A program made the position numbers and the translations under genes. The notes below the pieces were generated by a model. It was not told where the DNA came from, ran no database searches, and saw nothing but the letters and a program-made list of their open reading frames with translations. A stretch of DNA of 64,000 nt. Origin: Theropithecus gelada. Taxonomy: Eukaryota; Chordata; Mammalia; Primates; Cercopithecidae. The stretch spans positions 2,998,986 to 3,062,985 of the forward strand of contig NC_037674.1 of NCBI RefSeq assembly GCF_003255815.1, read 5' to 3'. Positions 11,780 through 23,599 of the stretch are shown here, one piece after another. The number at the start of each line of letters is the position of its first letter. Positions within the stretch are counted from its first letter, which is position 1.

Positions 11780-12765
11780 TGCGTTAAAGCACCAATGTGA
11801 CCTACTCCTAGTGCCCAGTGGTTTATAATATAGAGTATTGTTGCATGCCATATCTCATTTTAAATGGGACATTCTGGGGAAAGCTGTACAGATTTCTATT
11901 ACTTCAGAGAAGTCCAGTTTGATATATATTGACTGATCGCTTAATATTGGTCTCAATATTATAAAGAACAGGAAAATCACAAGGAAGAGACATCCTGTAG
12001 TCACACTATGAGTCACTCTAACTTTGTGTATCTGCACATTTTCTCACTTGTGCAACTTGGGATGTATGCCCTGATTTGGGCTCTTCTGCTGTCCAGTTCC
12101 AAGAATGGTGACCGTCACACAGTGATAACGACTTTATGTCTCTGCTCTCCTTTCCCCGAAGGTTTCCAGAGCTCTGACCTGTGACCTGTGTTCCTAAACA
12201 TTTTCTATCAAAAAATTGACAGCGTGACGAGAAGTTCTCCTTTATTGCACCCCTAGAGGGCCCCAAAGTGAGCACAATGGCTAATACTGTGGCAATCCAT
12301 GGGCAAAAAAAAAGAAAAGAGCTCCACAATATGCTGGGCTCAATTTAACCTCCTTCCTTTAGTTTAGAAACTGCCCGGGGAAGCGTACCTGGGAGTAGCC
12401 TTGGCTGCTTGGCTGGTGTAGTTCGGTAACTAATGATGATGAAGATGATGATGGCATCTTTCCTTGTGCCAGGCAGTAGGATGAGGGCTTTACTGGCGTA
12501 AGAGTGACACGGCAGAGCGGGTACCACGTCCCAGGTGGCTCAGCTCTAGCCCGCTTTCTGAAACATCTCCCGGTGTGTCTGGCTTATTCTGAATGCTTAA
12601 CTCTATTCTCCCAGGGTAGGTGCTCTACTCCTTTTTCCCCCATCTTCCCCAGGACCCTTTCACAGGACTGAGTTCAGTGGGGACCCCCAAGGAAATCTAG
12701 CACATTGATTTGATCCTGTGCTGTTTCTAGAATCAAACAATTCTTCCTGCCTTTGCTGTTTCTAG
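11780..12765. other. Intronic sequence, no gene seen
   Basis: Unassigned intron sequence with a short GAT-rich tract near 12435. A pyrimidine tract precedes the acceptor at 12764-12765. Confidence 0.6.
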
Positions 12766-12842
12766 GTGACGGAGCCAATGATGTCAGCATGATCCAGGTG
12801 GCAGATGTGGGTGTGGGAATCTCCGGCCAGGAGGGTATGCAG
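12766..12842 (+). CDS. ATP10A: ATP10A coding exon: GDGAND hinge motif
   Basis: The first two bases complete the Gly codon begun in the previous exon, giving GDGANDVSMIQVADVGVGISGQEGMQ. GDGxNDxxM is the hinge motif of all P-type ATPases; its Asp and Asn coordinate Mg2+ at the phosphorylation site. The GISGQEGMQ part is a P4-ATPase feature. The exon is 77 bp, ends on a complete codon, and is followed by a gtacag donor. The Gly-to-Asp junction of the motif thus lies exactly at the GC-AG splice. Confidence 0.97.
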
Positions 12843-13858
12843 GTACAGACCAATCAGGCTATTCTGTGGGACCAAGTGGCCCTACTGGCCTCCTGTCCTA
12901 TCACCCTGTGGGCTGTCCCCACCTTCCTCTGGGCTCTGTTGAACGAGGCTAAAGAGTTTGCCCTCGATACAGCTGATGCTCAGTACAGCTGCTGAGCCAA
13001 TAGTGGAAGGTCTGGGGAAATACCACTCTTCCTGTTTATGAAGCAGTGTGCAATAAGCATGTCTTCCCATGTCACAAGTCTATTTTTGTGAAATAAGTGG
13101 TTCCGAGAGAGGCAAGGTGAGTCATCGCCTTCCGTCTGGCTTTCGATGGCTCAGTCCCAGCAGGCACGTTTTACTGTCCGTGAACACTGAGCAATACCAT
13201 CTGAAAAAATGCCTTTGCTGTAGGTGGAGCCTGGCGTCACTGTACAGGTGGAATGTAGCCATCCTCACTCACACGGAAGTTCACCTCTGCATCTTTCCTC
13301 TGCCGCTGTGTTCACTCTCGGTCTGGGAGTCAGACATTGAGCAAATGACTTCACTAAAAATGTGCTGCTTTTAGATTAAGTATTACAACGGTGTCCAACA
13401 TTTGGTTAAGTATGAATCACAACTTTTTTGGATTGGTGGAGATTTTAGGGAACAATTTATCCAATGTTCTGAAAACCAAGATATAGACACCACTTACTCA
13501 CTGGTTGATTCATTCGCTGATTCAGTGGTTTGATCAGTAATTATCTGTTGGGCACGAACTTCGTGCCAGATCTGTGCAGAGCTCATTAGTAGTTTCAGCT
13601 GATGTTCCGCCCTCAGAGGGAGGGTCCTAAGCTAGATGCACCGTAGTTCCATCATGGCTGGTCCTTGACACTTGCCATACTCCCCGCACCGTCCTCTGAC
13701 TGGAACCTCTGCATTATGTTACTCACACGTTTTTCTTCCTCCAGAAAACTGAAAATGGTGTTCACGTGTGACTCACCTTTGTGTCTTCACAGTGCCCAGC
13801 GTGGCACCTTGCACAAGGGGAAGCTCAAGACACATTTGCTAAATAAATGAACAAAATA

Positions 13859-14535
13859 CAGGGGACCCTTGAACAACACAGGTCTGAACTGTGTGAGTCC
13901 ACTTATATGGGGACATTTTTCAATAAATATTTGGGAAATTTTTTGGAGATTTGTGACAATTTGAAAAAACTTGCAGATGAACTACATAGCATAAAAATAT
14001 CGAAAAAATTAAAGAGGGCCAGGTGTGGTGGGTCACGCCTATAATTTCAGCACTTTGGAAGGACAAGGCGGGAGGATCACTTGAGGCCAGGAGTTTGAGA
14101 CCAGCGGGGCAATGTGGTGAAACCCCATCTCTACTAACAATGCAAAAACCTCGGCGTGGTGGCCCATGCTTGTAGTCCCAGCTACTTAGGGGGCTGAGGC
14201 AGGAAGACCACTTGAGCCTGGGAGGTTGAGCCTGAAGTGAACTATGATTGCACCACTGCACTCCAGCTTGGACAATACAGTGAGACCCAGTCTCTCTCTC
14301 TCTCTTTCTTTTTTTTTAAGAAAAAAAAAAATTAAGGAAAAGGTAGGTATGTCATGAATATGTGAAATACATGTAGATTCCGTTGTGTGTGTTTATCAAC
14401 TGTTTATGTGATCAGTAAGGCTTCCCATCAACCGTAGGCTATTCGTAATTAAGTTTTGAGGGAGTCAGAAATTACATGTGGATTTTCGACTGTTCGGGGA
14501 CGCCCCTAACTCCAGTGTTGTTCAAGGGTCAACTG
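13859..14535 (+). mobile_element. Tigger-type (Tc1/mariner) non-autonomous DNA transposon
   Basis: Inverted ends: CAGGGGACCCTTGAACAAC at 13859-13877 and its near reverse complement ending ...GGGTCAACTG at 14535. It is flanked by TA on both sides (13857-13858 and 14536-14537), the mariner target duplication. Without the Alu the element is about 360 bp, with no transposase. Confidence 0.88.
14017..14331 (+). mobile_element. Alu (sense) nested in the Tigger element
   Basis: Both Alu arms are followed by a CT-rich then A-rich tail. The flanks AAAAAATTAA are similar on both sides, so they may be the target duplication. Confidence 0.85.
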
Positions 14536-16683
14536 TAGTTCATTCATTCTGACTTTTTTGGCATTGCTTCTGTTTTCACGGTTTCCTCTACTGAAAATCT
14601 GATGGGGGCAGTGCCTGTTGACCTCATATGCTTGGAAACTCGACTAGTAAACATCTTTTGGATCAGATACTTGAATGTTGAGCAGGTGGCTGGGGAGGGG
14701 CCGGAGCTGCCATGCCTGCTCCCCTCCTCAAGGTGGGAACACCAGCCCAGGCCCTGGGGCTGTACGTGAGAGGTGATGGGAACGGCTGAGCCACAGGGCA
14801 GGTGCCCGGAGGTGCAGCTTTGAACAGGCGTAGCTGCTGGGGAGGAGGTTACTGGGCACTTCTGCAAGTATGTAAAGCTGCACATCCTCCCTGGGGATGT
14901 GTTTGGAGAGATGGGGCCAGGCTTGATACCTTTCCTTACCATCCTGTGCACTTCGGTTGTCCAGCACTGGGACCCTGTTGCTTGCATTTTAGTCAGTCCC
15001 TGCTGAGCCCTTTGAGAGATGAGCTGTGGGATGCTGATGCCGGAGCTGTCAGAGCTGAGCTGTGGAGAGTCAGACAGGAGGAGTAGGTGCTCCCCAGCTC
15101 AGCCAAGGTGGGGAGGTTGTCCCAGGCAGGGGGCAGGAGGAGCAGAGGAGATCTCCCAGCTCCCAGGAAGCTCTGTCTTCGTGAGCTCCTGCACCATCTA
15201 AAGCCAAGGCTGGCTGGGAGCCAGGGGTACAAGATGACCCCTACATCTCCGATCCTGCTCTCCTGAAATTCCCAGAAAAGCTGGGAGGCTTTGGAAAGGT
15301 CACTGTGACGGAAGGACAAGCATTGTATTTGAGGCCTGGATTTAGGGGAGGAAGGGGCTGCAGAAGGCTGGCAAGCCAGGTGACCTCAGCAGGGGTTTGA
15401 CTGTGGTTCTCAAGGGCGGGGGTTTCTTCTTCAAAGGCAGCCTAGAGTTTGGCCTTGCAGGCCATCAGCCTCTTTTTAACACTTGTCCCTTTTGACTGAA
15501 CTTTTCAGACAGATTCTGTGGAGGACGGGGACTGTGTCTAATGGTATCTGTTTCTCCAAGTCTGTGGCTGGCAATAGTGGAGTCCTAAGAGATGATTTTT
15601 GAGAGAATGAATCATGGGGTTAATGAGTAAAGCACTACAGAACACGAAAAGACTTTTAAGCCCCTATGTATTGACAGGAAGAGGCAGAGAGACGTTTGCT
15701 GTGAAATCCTTAACTTTTGGTTCAGAAAATTGATGTTCTAAGGTTTTGTGTATCATGACACTATTCCATTTCAAGCATACCACTTGAGGCATAATTTACT
15801 GCTTTCTACATATTATTTGAGTATAGGGAAATCAGTTAGATGTTAAAGGCAGATTGGCATTTTGTTTAGAATAACCTGATGGTAAGGAGAAATCTAACAT
15901 TTTCTGCCATTTTGTTTGATTTTTTTTCCCAAAGACATTTATTGTACAGTGGGTTTCAAATTATTCTGGGGACAAAAGGTATCATTTGGTGGCATTTTCC
16001 AGCCTAGTTGGCTTCATCGTGTAGGCACCTTGCTTGATGATGTGCAGGGGAATCTTCCACGGCAGGGTCCTGCCTGTCCATGGAGGAAACGTCTTCTCCA
16101 CTCCCTCCTGCACACAGCCACCACCTGCACCCGGCGTCCTGGGTTGGGAGTGTGTGGGAGGCCAGTGGAGCCGTGGGCCTGGCCTTGCCCATCACCAAGG
16201 CTCCTGGGGAGAACAGCCCAAAATGCACGTCCCAGGACAGGGAATGTCTGTCTCTGATACATATGGCAGGAGCAGCTTTGGGTCATCCTTGGGTTGTGAT
16301 CATGGACCGATTTAGAGGAAAATGACGTCCAGGGGTGAAGAAAGGCAGATAAACTCCATGCATCTCTGTGTTTTTTCATTTGTTGAGAAAACAGCAGGAA
16401 AAGGAAAACATTTTAAACCCCATTAATGACACACATTTGAAAGCTTAAATGAATCCTATAAGGTGACATCCCTGAACTAGCATGTTGGGCGAGATTGCCT
16501 CTTTTGTAATGGAAGGAGATGCTGAGGGAGATGACAGCAATTGAGACCCTGGCCAGCCACGCTCCCACTGTGATCGGAACGGGAATTTTCCTTGCCTGTT
16601 GTGTACCTTGCATTTTGAGAAGAGAAGACAAACCTTACACCAGGTCGGCATCGCCAGTAACAGGAATCCTTCTCCCTTTGAAG

Positions 16684-16809
16684 GCAGTGATGGCCAGCGA
16701 CTTTGCAGTGCCGAAATTCCGATACCTGGAGAGGCTCTTGATTCTTCACGGGCATTGGTGCTACTCCCGACTTGCCAACATGGTGCTGTACTTCTTCTAC
16801 AAAAACACA
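16684..16809 (+). CDS. ATP10A: ATP10A coding exon: start of membrane segment 5
   Basis: 42 codons from AVMASDFAVPKFRYLERLLILHGHWCYSRLANMVLYFFYKNT. ASDFA-x3-F-x2-L-x2-LL-x-HGH-x2-Y-R is a highly conserved P4-ATPase block that leads from the P-domain into membrane segment 5 (starting near ANMVLYFFYKN). The acceptor is ttgaag and the donor gtaggt. Both ends fall between codons, so the exon is a symmetrical cassette in phase. Confidence 0.97.
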
Positions 16810-17945
16810 GTAGGTATTGGATACCTGCCTAGAATTTTGGGATTGGAAGATTCGGTTCTTAGGACCATCGCCTGAATGAGGCCAGTGGGCTGTCCACGGC
16901 CTCCCATCTGCTCCATCCTCCTGTGCCTGTGCGAGTGCCCCCTGTCCTGGGCTGGCTCTGCGCTCTGCAGGCTCAGAGTCTAATTCAGGGGCATGAGAGC
17001 AGCTACATCTCTATGGAGAGGTGGTGGAAACAGGTAGATAACACTAGCAAGTCCACTGACGGCTGCAGAGTGAGAGGGAGTGTAGTAATGAGGCTGGCAG
17101 TTTGCACGGGGGCACACAGCTGGTAAACCTTCAAGGCTGCATTCAGCCCAGGCCGCCCGGCTCCTCCTCCCAGGCTCCTAACCACTCTGTCCGTGGGTTT
17201 CTCAGGTATCCCCAAACAGGAGTCCTCTAGTCAGCGTTTTCTCTAGAGTAGACAGGAAAAATCCAATCAGTACAAGTGTGCTTTGTGGTCTGGGATCAGA
17301 ATAAGGGAATTCAGCCACACTCTGATTCCCATACTGAATGGCCTTTGTTGGGACACACCCACACCAGGACAGGTGACAGGCGGCAAGCCCCCAGGTCAGG
17401 GAGACTCAGACCCGACAGGAAGGGGGTGCCCATGGGGCCTTCCCACTCTTTCCCACCTCCCAGGCTTGCAGAGCAGACGCACCCCTCTCGGATGAGCTCA
17501 GTCTGTAGCTGAACTGACCCTGCTGTAAAGTCACACCCAGGGCAGATTGGCTGCAGACATTTCTGTCTCTCACGTCGGACTCCTAGTTCCTTCTTCACTG
17601 CTGCTTTGGCAGATGGGCTCCTCCACAGCCCTGCAGGATGGACCACACAGCCGCTTCAGGGCTCTGTCCCGTTTGTAAGCGATTTCTAGATATTTTACTG
17701 AGGAGTTGCTGGGCTGCTGCTGCTTTTGGCTGAATGTACAAACAGGAGACAAAATAAACTCTTAGGATAAGTCATCTTCCAGGGTAGTCCCATAAATCTA
17801 CCTGGCTAAACACCAGAGCTCCAGTGTCAAGCCTATCCTGTACTCTTCTGAAAAACAAATAAAATAAAAGCTGTATTCTTTTTCCAGTTCCATATAAAAA
17901 CTCTCCAGTTAGCTAGCTCTAAACTATCATTGGTTGTTCATGTTC

Positions 17946-18177
17946 TTTTTCTTTTTATTCTTTGAGACGGGGTCTCACTATTTTCTCCCAGGCTGCAGTG
18001 CAGTGACACCATCATAGCTCACTGCAGCCTCAACCTCCTGGGCTCAAGTGATCTTCTAGCCTCAGCCTCCCAAGCAGCTGGGACTACTGGTGCGCACCAC
18101 CACGCCCATCTAATTTTTATTTTTTATTTTTTATTTTGTAGAGACAGGGTCTCGCTATGTTGCCCAAGCTGGTTCTC
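17946..18177 (-). mobile_element. Alu, antisense, truncated
   Basis: T-rich start, right arm and part of the left arm. It stops near 18177, before the reversed 5' end. Confidence 0.85.
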
Positions 18178-18554
18178 CATATTCTTAATTGTTTTTCTGG
18201 AGGCTACACCTGCCTTTCTTTTCCCAATCTCTCTTTCCCCCTCACGCCCACCCCATTTCATTTTTCAGAGCATCTTCTAGCAAATGCATACAGATGCTCA
18301 GACACAGTCAGGGCATGTTTAACTTCTAGATTTGGTCCGACATTAATTCAGATTAGGTTGTGCCTGGGACTATCCGAGGAGGGCTGTGTCACACCACTCC
18401 TGGGCTTGCCAGCTCCTGCCTCCTTTCTCCCAGCCTGGCATTGAATCCCCAGAGCTTTGAGGCCTCGAGTACACAGTTGTAAGCCTAGAGGTTCTCAGCT
18501 CCCAAAGGAGTGGAGGGATGAATGGGGGTGGGCAGGGCAGAATCCAAGCGCCAT

Positions 18555-18605
18555 TTCTATCACTTATTAGCTGTGAGATCTTGAGCAAGTTAATTTCTTC
18601 TTTGG
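18555..18605 (-). mobile_element. MIR fragment, antisense
   Basis: Contains 'tattagctgtgagatcttg' and 'gagcaagttaatttcttc', the reversed MIR core. It is short and cut off by the following Alu. Confidence 0.5.
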
Positions 18606-18606
18606 A

Positions 18607-18892
18607 TTTTTTTTTTCTTAAAGACAGGGTCTGATTCTGTTGCCCAGACTGGAGTGCAGTGGTGCCACTATAGCTTACTGTATCCTCAAACTCCTAGGCT
18701 CAAGCAATCTCCCTGCCTCAGCCTTCTGAGTAGCTGGGACTACAGGCCACCATGCCTAGCTATTTTTTTCTAGTTTGTAGAGACAGGGTGTTGCTATGTT
18801 GCCAGGCTGGTGTCAGACTCCTGGTCTCAGCTATCGTCCCATCTCTGCCTCCCCAAGTGTGGGATTGTGGGCGTGAACCACCATGTCCAGTC
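18607..18892 (-). mobile_element. Alu (J-like), antisense
   Basis: T run at 18607-18616, then both reversed arms, well diverged. Confidence 0.85.
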
Positions 18893-19579
18893 TTCTTTTA
18901 ATCTTAGAAAACAAAACGAAGCCTGTGGGTTGAGCCAGCCGATCCCTAATTCCCAGTTAAAATGGCTCAGATTGAAGGGAGGGCAAGAATGATGTAGGCC
19001 AAAGCATTAGACATTTCAGATGCAAACAAAGCCCCCAGTGGCCACCTAGAATGGGCACAGCCTCCTGCTTCCTGCAATGAGTCCCTCTCCATTGAAGGCT
19101 GCAGAGAGGAGAAGAGGGGGCCTGTTTTTATTCCATAAAAACGCCAGACCTTTGTTAACAAGCGTTAATCTACACGAGGACTTCAAGGATAATCACTCTG
19201 CCTCCTGAAATGAGAAATTCATTAGTTTTAGGAAGAAGTTGGCCTTTCTTTCCAATAAAAAGCGGAGAAGAAAAGTTTCCATAGCAACAGTGGTTTGGGA
19301 AGAAAGCTTTTTGGTGCTATAGGAAAAAAAATCTCAATTATCTGAGTACTTCTCTTTCTCTTGACTGCATTTGCTACCGATGACTCACTAGGCCAAGCCT
19401 GTGGGGGTGAGTGAGTGAGAGCCAGCCGTAGGAGTGAGGAAGGGAAGAAAGTCAATGAATAAAAACCAAATGTTAGTTTTCAGCGTGTAGGGGAAAGGCT
19501 GCAGATTAAGACATTTAAATCATAAATGTCTTATGACACAGGACTTGGAGGCTATGTGGCATGGTGGGTTATTTCAACA

Positions 19580-19700
19580 TAAACTGTTGTTTCTTATGAT
19601 CTTCACAAGTCACTTTCAAGTCAAGAAACCAAAAACTCAGCGAGGTGAAGTGACTGAGTCAGGGTCAAAAGGGTAGATAGTCGCAGCTCCAGCACCAAGC
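19580..19700 (+). mobile_element. MIR-like fragment, sense
   Basis: Weak match to the MIR core: '...ctcagcgaggtgaagtgac...' followed by gggtcaaaagggtag. Low confidence. Confidence 0.4.
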
Positions 19701-20952
19701 GCAGGCTTTGCGGTGCCCAGCAGAGAATGTCTGTCCAGCGTCAGAGCTCCCTGCTGGGACTGCACCTGCCCTCCAGGCCAAGACCCATCGCAGTTGAACA
19801 AGTTGGGCTTCTTACTCACACCGTGACCTCAGCCAAGTCATTTGATGTCTTGGAACTTCAAATTCCCTCTCTGTATGTGGGGTGAGAGCACTCGCCCTGC
19901 CTGGGCCCCGAGCAAGGGAACTAACGATGCCACTTACCACCACACACTGTAGGCGCACACCGATAGCTCGCCAGGAACTCTGGTGAGTACTCGAAATGCA
20001 TTGGGTCTCTTAATGCTGACAGCAGCTGCATTGGCCGAGTGGCATTGGTATGTCCATGCCATAAGCAAGGAAAGCAAGAATGAGGGGTTCATGCTCTGTG
20101 CCCAGCTGCATAGCTCATGAGTGTTAGAATGCCTTGCAATCACTGAACTGTCATGCCCACCGTATAAATGCACTCAGGCCGCTGATATTCAGGGATCTAG
20201 CAATAGTGAGAAGAGATCTGACCTTCTTCCCACCCCACTGAGCAGGGGCCAGAGGTGGCTGTTCCACCTCCCTGAATCTCACTTTCCTATTCTGCTGAGC
20301 CGGGTAGCTGTAGCTATGAGGATCAGAGATGATGCCTCTCCCTCTCCCCCCAGCAGAGGTCCCCGTGGACAATCAGGTCACCGCAGCGACGTTGATGAGG
20401 TCGTTGGCTTTGCTATTGTGCTTTTGTGTGTCCTCCCCTCAGTGGGAGTCAGTCACTGCCCACTGCACCTCCTCAGAGAGTATGCAGGTCACTAAAGAGG
20501 AGACAGGAGCAGAGATATAGCCACAGGTAGGCTTTGTCTGGGGTCACAGACAGAGGAGGACCGCTAGGGAAGAAGCCACAGCTCATACCTAACTGGCCCT
20601 CTTGAAATGTGAGCAGCCCTAGAGCCCTGTGAAACCTTGATTTTGTTTTATGTTAATGATCCAGAGATTGTCAAACACAAAACCTCATCCCCGCAAGGGC
20701 TGCTCCCGGAAACTCCCAATTCCCACTGCCAGTTCTTCTTTCTTAAGGGAGTGAGGAGGGCAAAGGGAAGGAGGAAGAGGGAGAGGCGGAGGCCGGCAGC
20801 AGGACTCAAGGTCGCGGCTGTCTTTGGAAGAATTGCTGCCAATACAGTTAATCTTGACTGTGAAACGCTACAGGCCTGTCAGCTCCCTCGATGAGAATCC
20901 TCAGCAATGACTGAAGACTCGCCTGTTCCTCTTCTTCCTTTCTTGATTTCAG

Positions 20953-21153
20953 ATGTTCGTGGGCCTCCTGTTTTGGTTCCAGTTTTTCTGTGGCTTCTCT
21001 GCATCTGCCATGATTGACCAGTGGTATCTAATCTTCTTTAACCTGCTCTTCTCGTCGCTTCCCCCGCTCGTGACTGGGGTGCTGGACAGGGATGTGCCGG
21101 CCAACGTGCTGCAGACCAACCCACAGCTCTACAAGAGTGGCCAGAACATGGAG
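20953..21153 (+). CDS. ATP10A: ATP10A coding exon: membrane segments 5-6
   Basis: 67 codons from MFVGLLFWFQFFCGFSASAMID to QLYKSGQNME. The first 18 residues finish membrane segment 5. WYLIFFNLLFSSLPPLVTGVLDRD forms segment 6, and the SLPPL...G-x-x-D-x-D block is conserved across P4-ATPases. The region after it (VPANVLQTNPQLYKSGQNME) is the cytosolic loop before segment 7. The acceptor is atttcag, the donor gtaaag, and both boundaries lie between codons. Confidence 0.97.
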
Positions 21154-23334
21154 GTAAAGTTTCCCGGAGTTTCCGCCTTCCGCCTCCTGAGCTCTGCCCC
21201 CCACATTCACTCTTCCAAAGCGCCAGTCCCCCAGCCTCCCTGGGGGAGATGGACACCCTGGACAAACAGAAATTCTAGAACTCACCATGCTAGAGGAAGG
21301 AGAAAAAGGGCCGCTCTCTGGCTGCGGTGCGTTGAGTGTCGTAAGCAAAACTGTCCCCCCTCCAAGAGTCTCCAGGAGCCCAGGGAAAGCCCAGAGTCCA
21401 AGTCAGTCGCAGGGGATCACTGAGGCTGGAGGGGGGATTTTTCTAAAGCAAGGAAGAAAATGTGACTGACTTTGATTGGAATTAACAAGAAGACAAACCC
21501 ACAGGGAAGCCACTGAGCCACTGAAAGAGCAACTAGATTTAAATACATATTGACATTAATATACCACATAGATTCACACACTGATGACCAGCTGTTTCTA
21601 GCCAGCCATTGAAGTAAACAGTAAGTGCTTTTCTTTGCCTTGAATTATTCCATGTGGGTAAAAAGAACATGGAGTCTCATTTCTCCTGCAATAATCCCTA
21701 ATTCCAGATTCATTCACTGGTGAGTTAATGTCCCTTGGTCACCTCTGTGAATATTCAGTTCCCACAGAAGCAGGCTGCATGCACGGGGTGCCGGGAGGCG
21801 GAGGGCCAGGGAGGGGAGCAGGGCCTCTGCTTGTTACCTGTTGCTTCAGGGGAATTCCCATCCTTGGCCAGGCCTCAGCCTCCTCGGCCACCTGTGGAAC
21901 AAAGATGCTGGGAGTGTGTCCTGTCCTGTGGAATTAGGTGGCCCACGAGAGCCCAGCCAGCACTTTCCCTGAGTGCTCAGCCAGAGCTCTTTCCCCAGTC
22001 TGTGTCCTGCAGGTCCCGTGCCAGCTGCTCTCGGACTTGGCAGGGTCAAATACACATTTGGTCACCCGGGTAATAGAGACTGTTCATCTATATCAAGGTT
22101 ATTTTCATTTCTGCCCATGGGCATATAGTTTTTTGCTTTTAACATTGGGACACGTCCATTGTGTGATTTTAAAATCGCTCTTAAGAAACATTCTAAGGGA
22201 CCCGCCACCAAGAGAGGCAAAACCTGGTCAAAGTGGAAGGAACGCAAGGGCTCAAACTGGGGGAGAATGCCTGGAATTTCAGGTGCTATTCCTACTCGAG
22301 AGGCGTGTTCCCTGGGAAGATGTAGAAAACAGTTTCATCTTTTTTTTTTTTTTTATGAGACAGGATCTCGCTCTGTCGCCCAGGCTGGAGTGCAATGGCG
22401 CGATCTCGGCTCACTGCAAGCTCCACCTCCCAGGTTCAAGCGATTCTCCTGCCTCAGCCTCCCTAGTAGCTGGGATTACAGGCACCCGCCACCACACCCG
22501 GCTAATTTTTTTGTATTTTTAGTGGAGTCGGGATTTCACCATGTTAGCCAGGATGGTCTCCATCTCCTGACCTCGTGATCTGCCCACCTCGGCCTCCCAA
22601 AGTGCTGGGATTACAGGCATGAGCCACCGCCCCTGGCCAGTTTCATCTTTTTACTGTGAACCTGGAGCTACTGAAGCCCGTCTTGTTGGTGCACGCGTTC
22701 CCAGTGACTCGGCTGCAGATAGTTTTGTAGGTGTTTGCTGGTGCTTTTCACCAGGCCTCTGGGGCCTCACGTCTCCAGAAGTCCTGAGAGAGTGAGCTTT
22801 CCCCGGGTGCTTGCCTTGTGCATTCGCTTATGTGTAGTATCCTAGGAAATGTCATTCGAGGTGTCAACCTAAACAGCAAACAGAGAGAGGCTCTCTAGAA
22901 GAGAATGGTGTGTATTCGGGAATAGGGCATTGCAATGGGAATATGTGTGCTGTAGTAAACTATGTGCATATTTAGGGAGGTAAAGGAAGACATATGTATT
23001 TAAAGGAAAAAAACTTCATGATTGTTTTGAGATGCTCTTTCCTTGGCTACAAGGATAAACGACAAAAATGATGCCTGTCTGAGGTTGGACAGACGGTTGC
23101 TGGGCACATGTCCTTACAGACATATTTTTTGTGGATCTGATCATTTTTGTTGTCAGACATTTATGCATAAGAACCCTCCCTTCATGGCCTTTCCCAACTC
23201 TCTTCCTCAGGGCTGGTTTTTGTTGTTGTTATTGTTGTTGTTTTTAACACAAGTGACTCCATTTTTATTCTAACTGCTTTCACAGAGGATGCCAGCACTT
23301 CACTGTAACATCACTGATTGTTTTTCTGTCCCAG
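21154..23334 (+). other. ATP10A intron (2.2 kb)
   Basis: GT-AG intron with one antisense Alu and a short GTT-rich tract near 23218. The rest is unassigned. Confidence 0.85.
22345..22638 (-). mobile_element. Alu, antisense, with target duplication
   Basis: Well-preserved reversed Alu. AGTTTCATCTTTT at 22331 onward recurs at 22639-22651 as the target-site duplication. Confidence 0.93.
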
Positions 23335-23415
23335 GAATACCGGCCGCGAACGTTCTGGTTTAACATGGCCGACGCCACCTTCCAGAGCCTGGTTTGCTTT
23401 TCCATTCCTTACCTG
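23335..23415 (+). CDS. ATP10A: ATP10A coding exon: membrane segment 7
   Basis: 27 codons, EYRPRTFWFNMADATFQSLVCFSIPYL. The family-typical Y-x-x-x-x-FW motif precedes membrane segment 7 (about MADATFQSLVCFSIPYLAY, finished by the next exon). The acceptor is tcccag and the donor gtaagt. Symmetrical phase. Confidence 0.96.
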
Positions 23416-23494
23416 GTAAGTTGGCCCCCGGGCGCAGTTTTTCTTACCAGCTGCCTCCGGGGACCTACAGATCCAGGACCCCGCTGTCTTTCAG
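23416..23494 (+). other. ATP10A mini-intron (79 bp)
   Basis: A GT-AG intron (gtaagt ... tttcag) of only 79 bp, close to the shortest size usual for vertebrate introns. It is GC-rich. Confidence 0.93.
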
Positions 23495-23599
23495 GCCTAC
23501 TATGACTCGAACGTGGACCTGTTCACCTGGGGGACCCCTATCGTGACGATCGCACTGCTCACCTTCCTGCTGCACCTCGGCATTGAGACCAAAACCTGG
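23495..23599 (+). CDS. ATP10A: ATP10A coding exon: membrane segment 8
   Basis: 35 codons, AYYDSNVDLFTWGTPIVTIALLTFLLHLGIETKTW. It completes segment 7, then gives the short exoplasmic loop and segment 8 (about IVTIALLTFLLHLGIET). The acceptor is tttcag and the donor gtaagc. Both ends lie between codons. Confidence 0.96.

Larger units (their letters stand above)
9687..12765 (+). other. ATP10A GC-AG intron (3.1 kb)
   Basis: The intron begins GCAAGTATC after ATAG and ends tttctag. GC-AG introns are a known minority class processed by the major spliceosome, and they usually have this strong AG|GCAAGT context. It holds two short tandem duplications and two sense Alus; the rest is unassigned. Confidence 0.9.
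12843..16683 (+). other. ATP10A intron (3.8 kb)
   Basis: GT-AG intron. A Tigger-type transposon with an Alu inside occupies 13859-14535. Weak L2-like text occurs near 13790-13855 and 15500-15620. The rest is unassigned, and no other exon was recognised. Confidence 0.85.
16810..20952 (+). other. ATP10A intron (4.1 kb)
   Basis: GT-AG intron with two antisense Alus and MIR-like remnants. The remaining sequence (18893-20952) looks unique and GC-moderate. No exon was recognised in it. Confidence 0.85.

Noticed and set aside
16519..16875. 118-codon frame through the exon at 16684
   Set aside because: It only extends the true exon into both introns; the acceptor at 16682-16683 and donor at 16810 bound it.
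21938..22522. 194-codon open frame
   Set aside because: Its 3' half is an antisense Alu and its 5' half has no domain.
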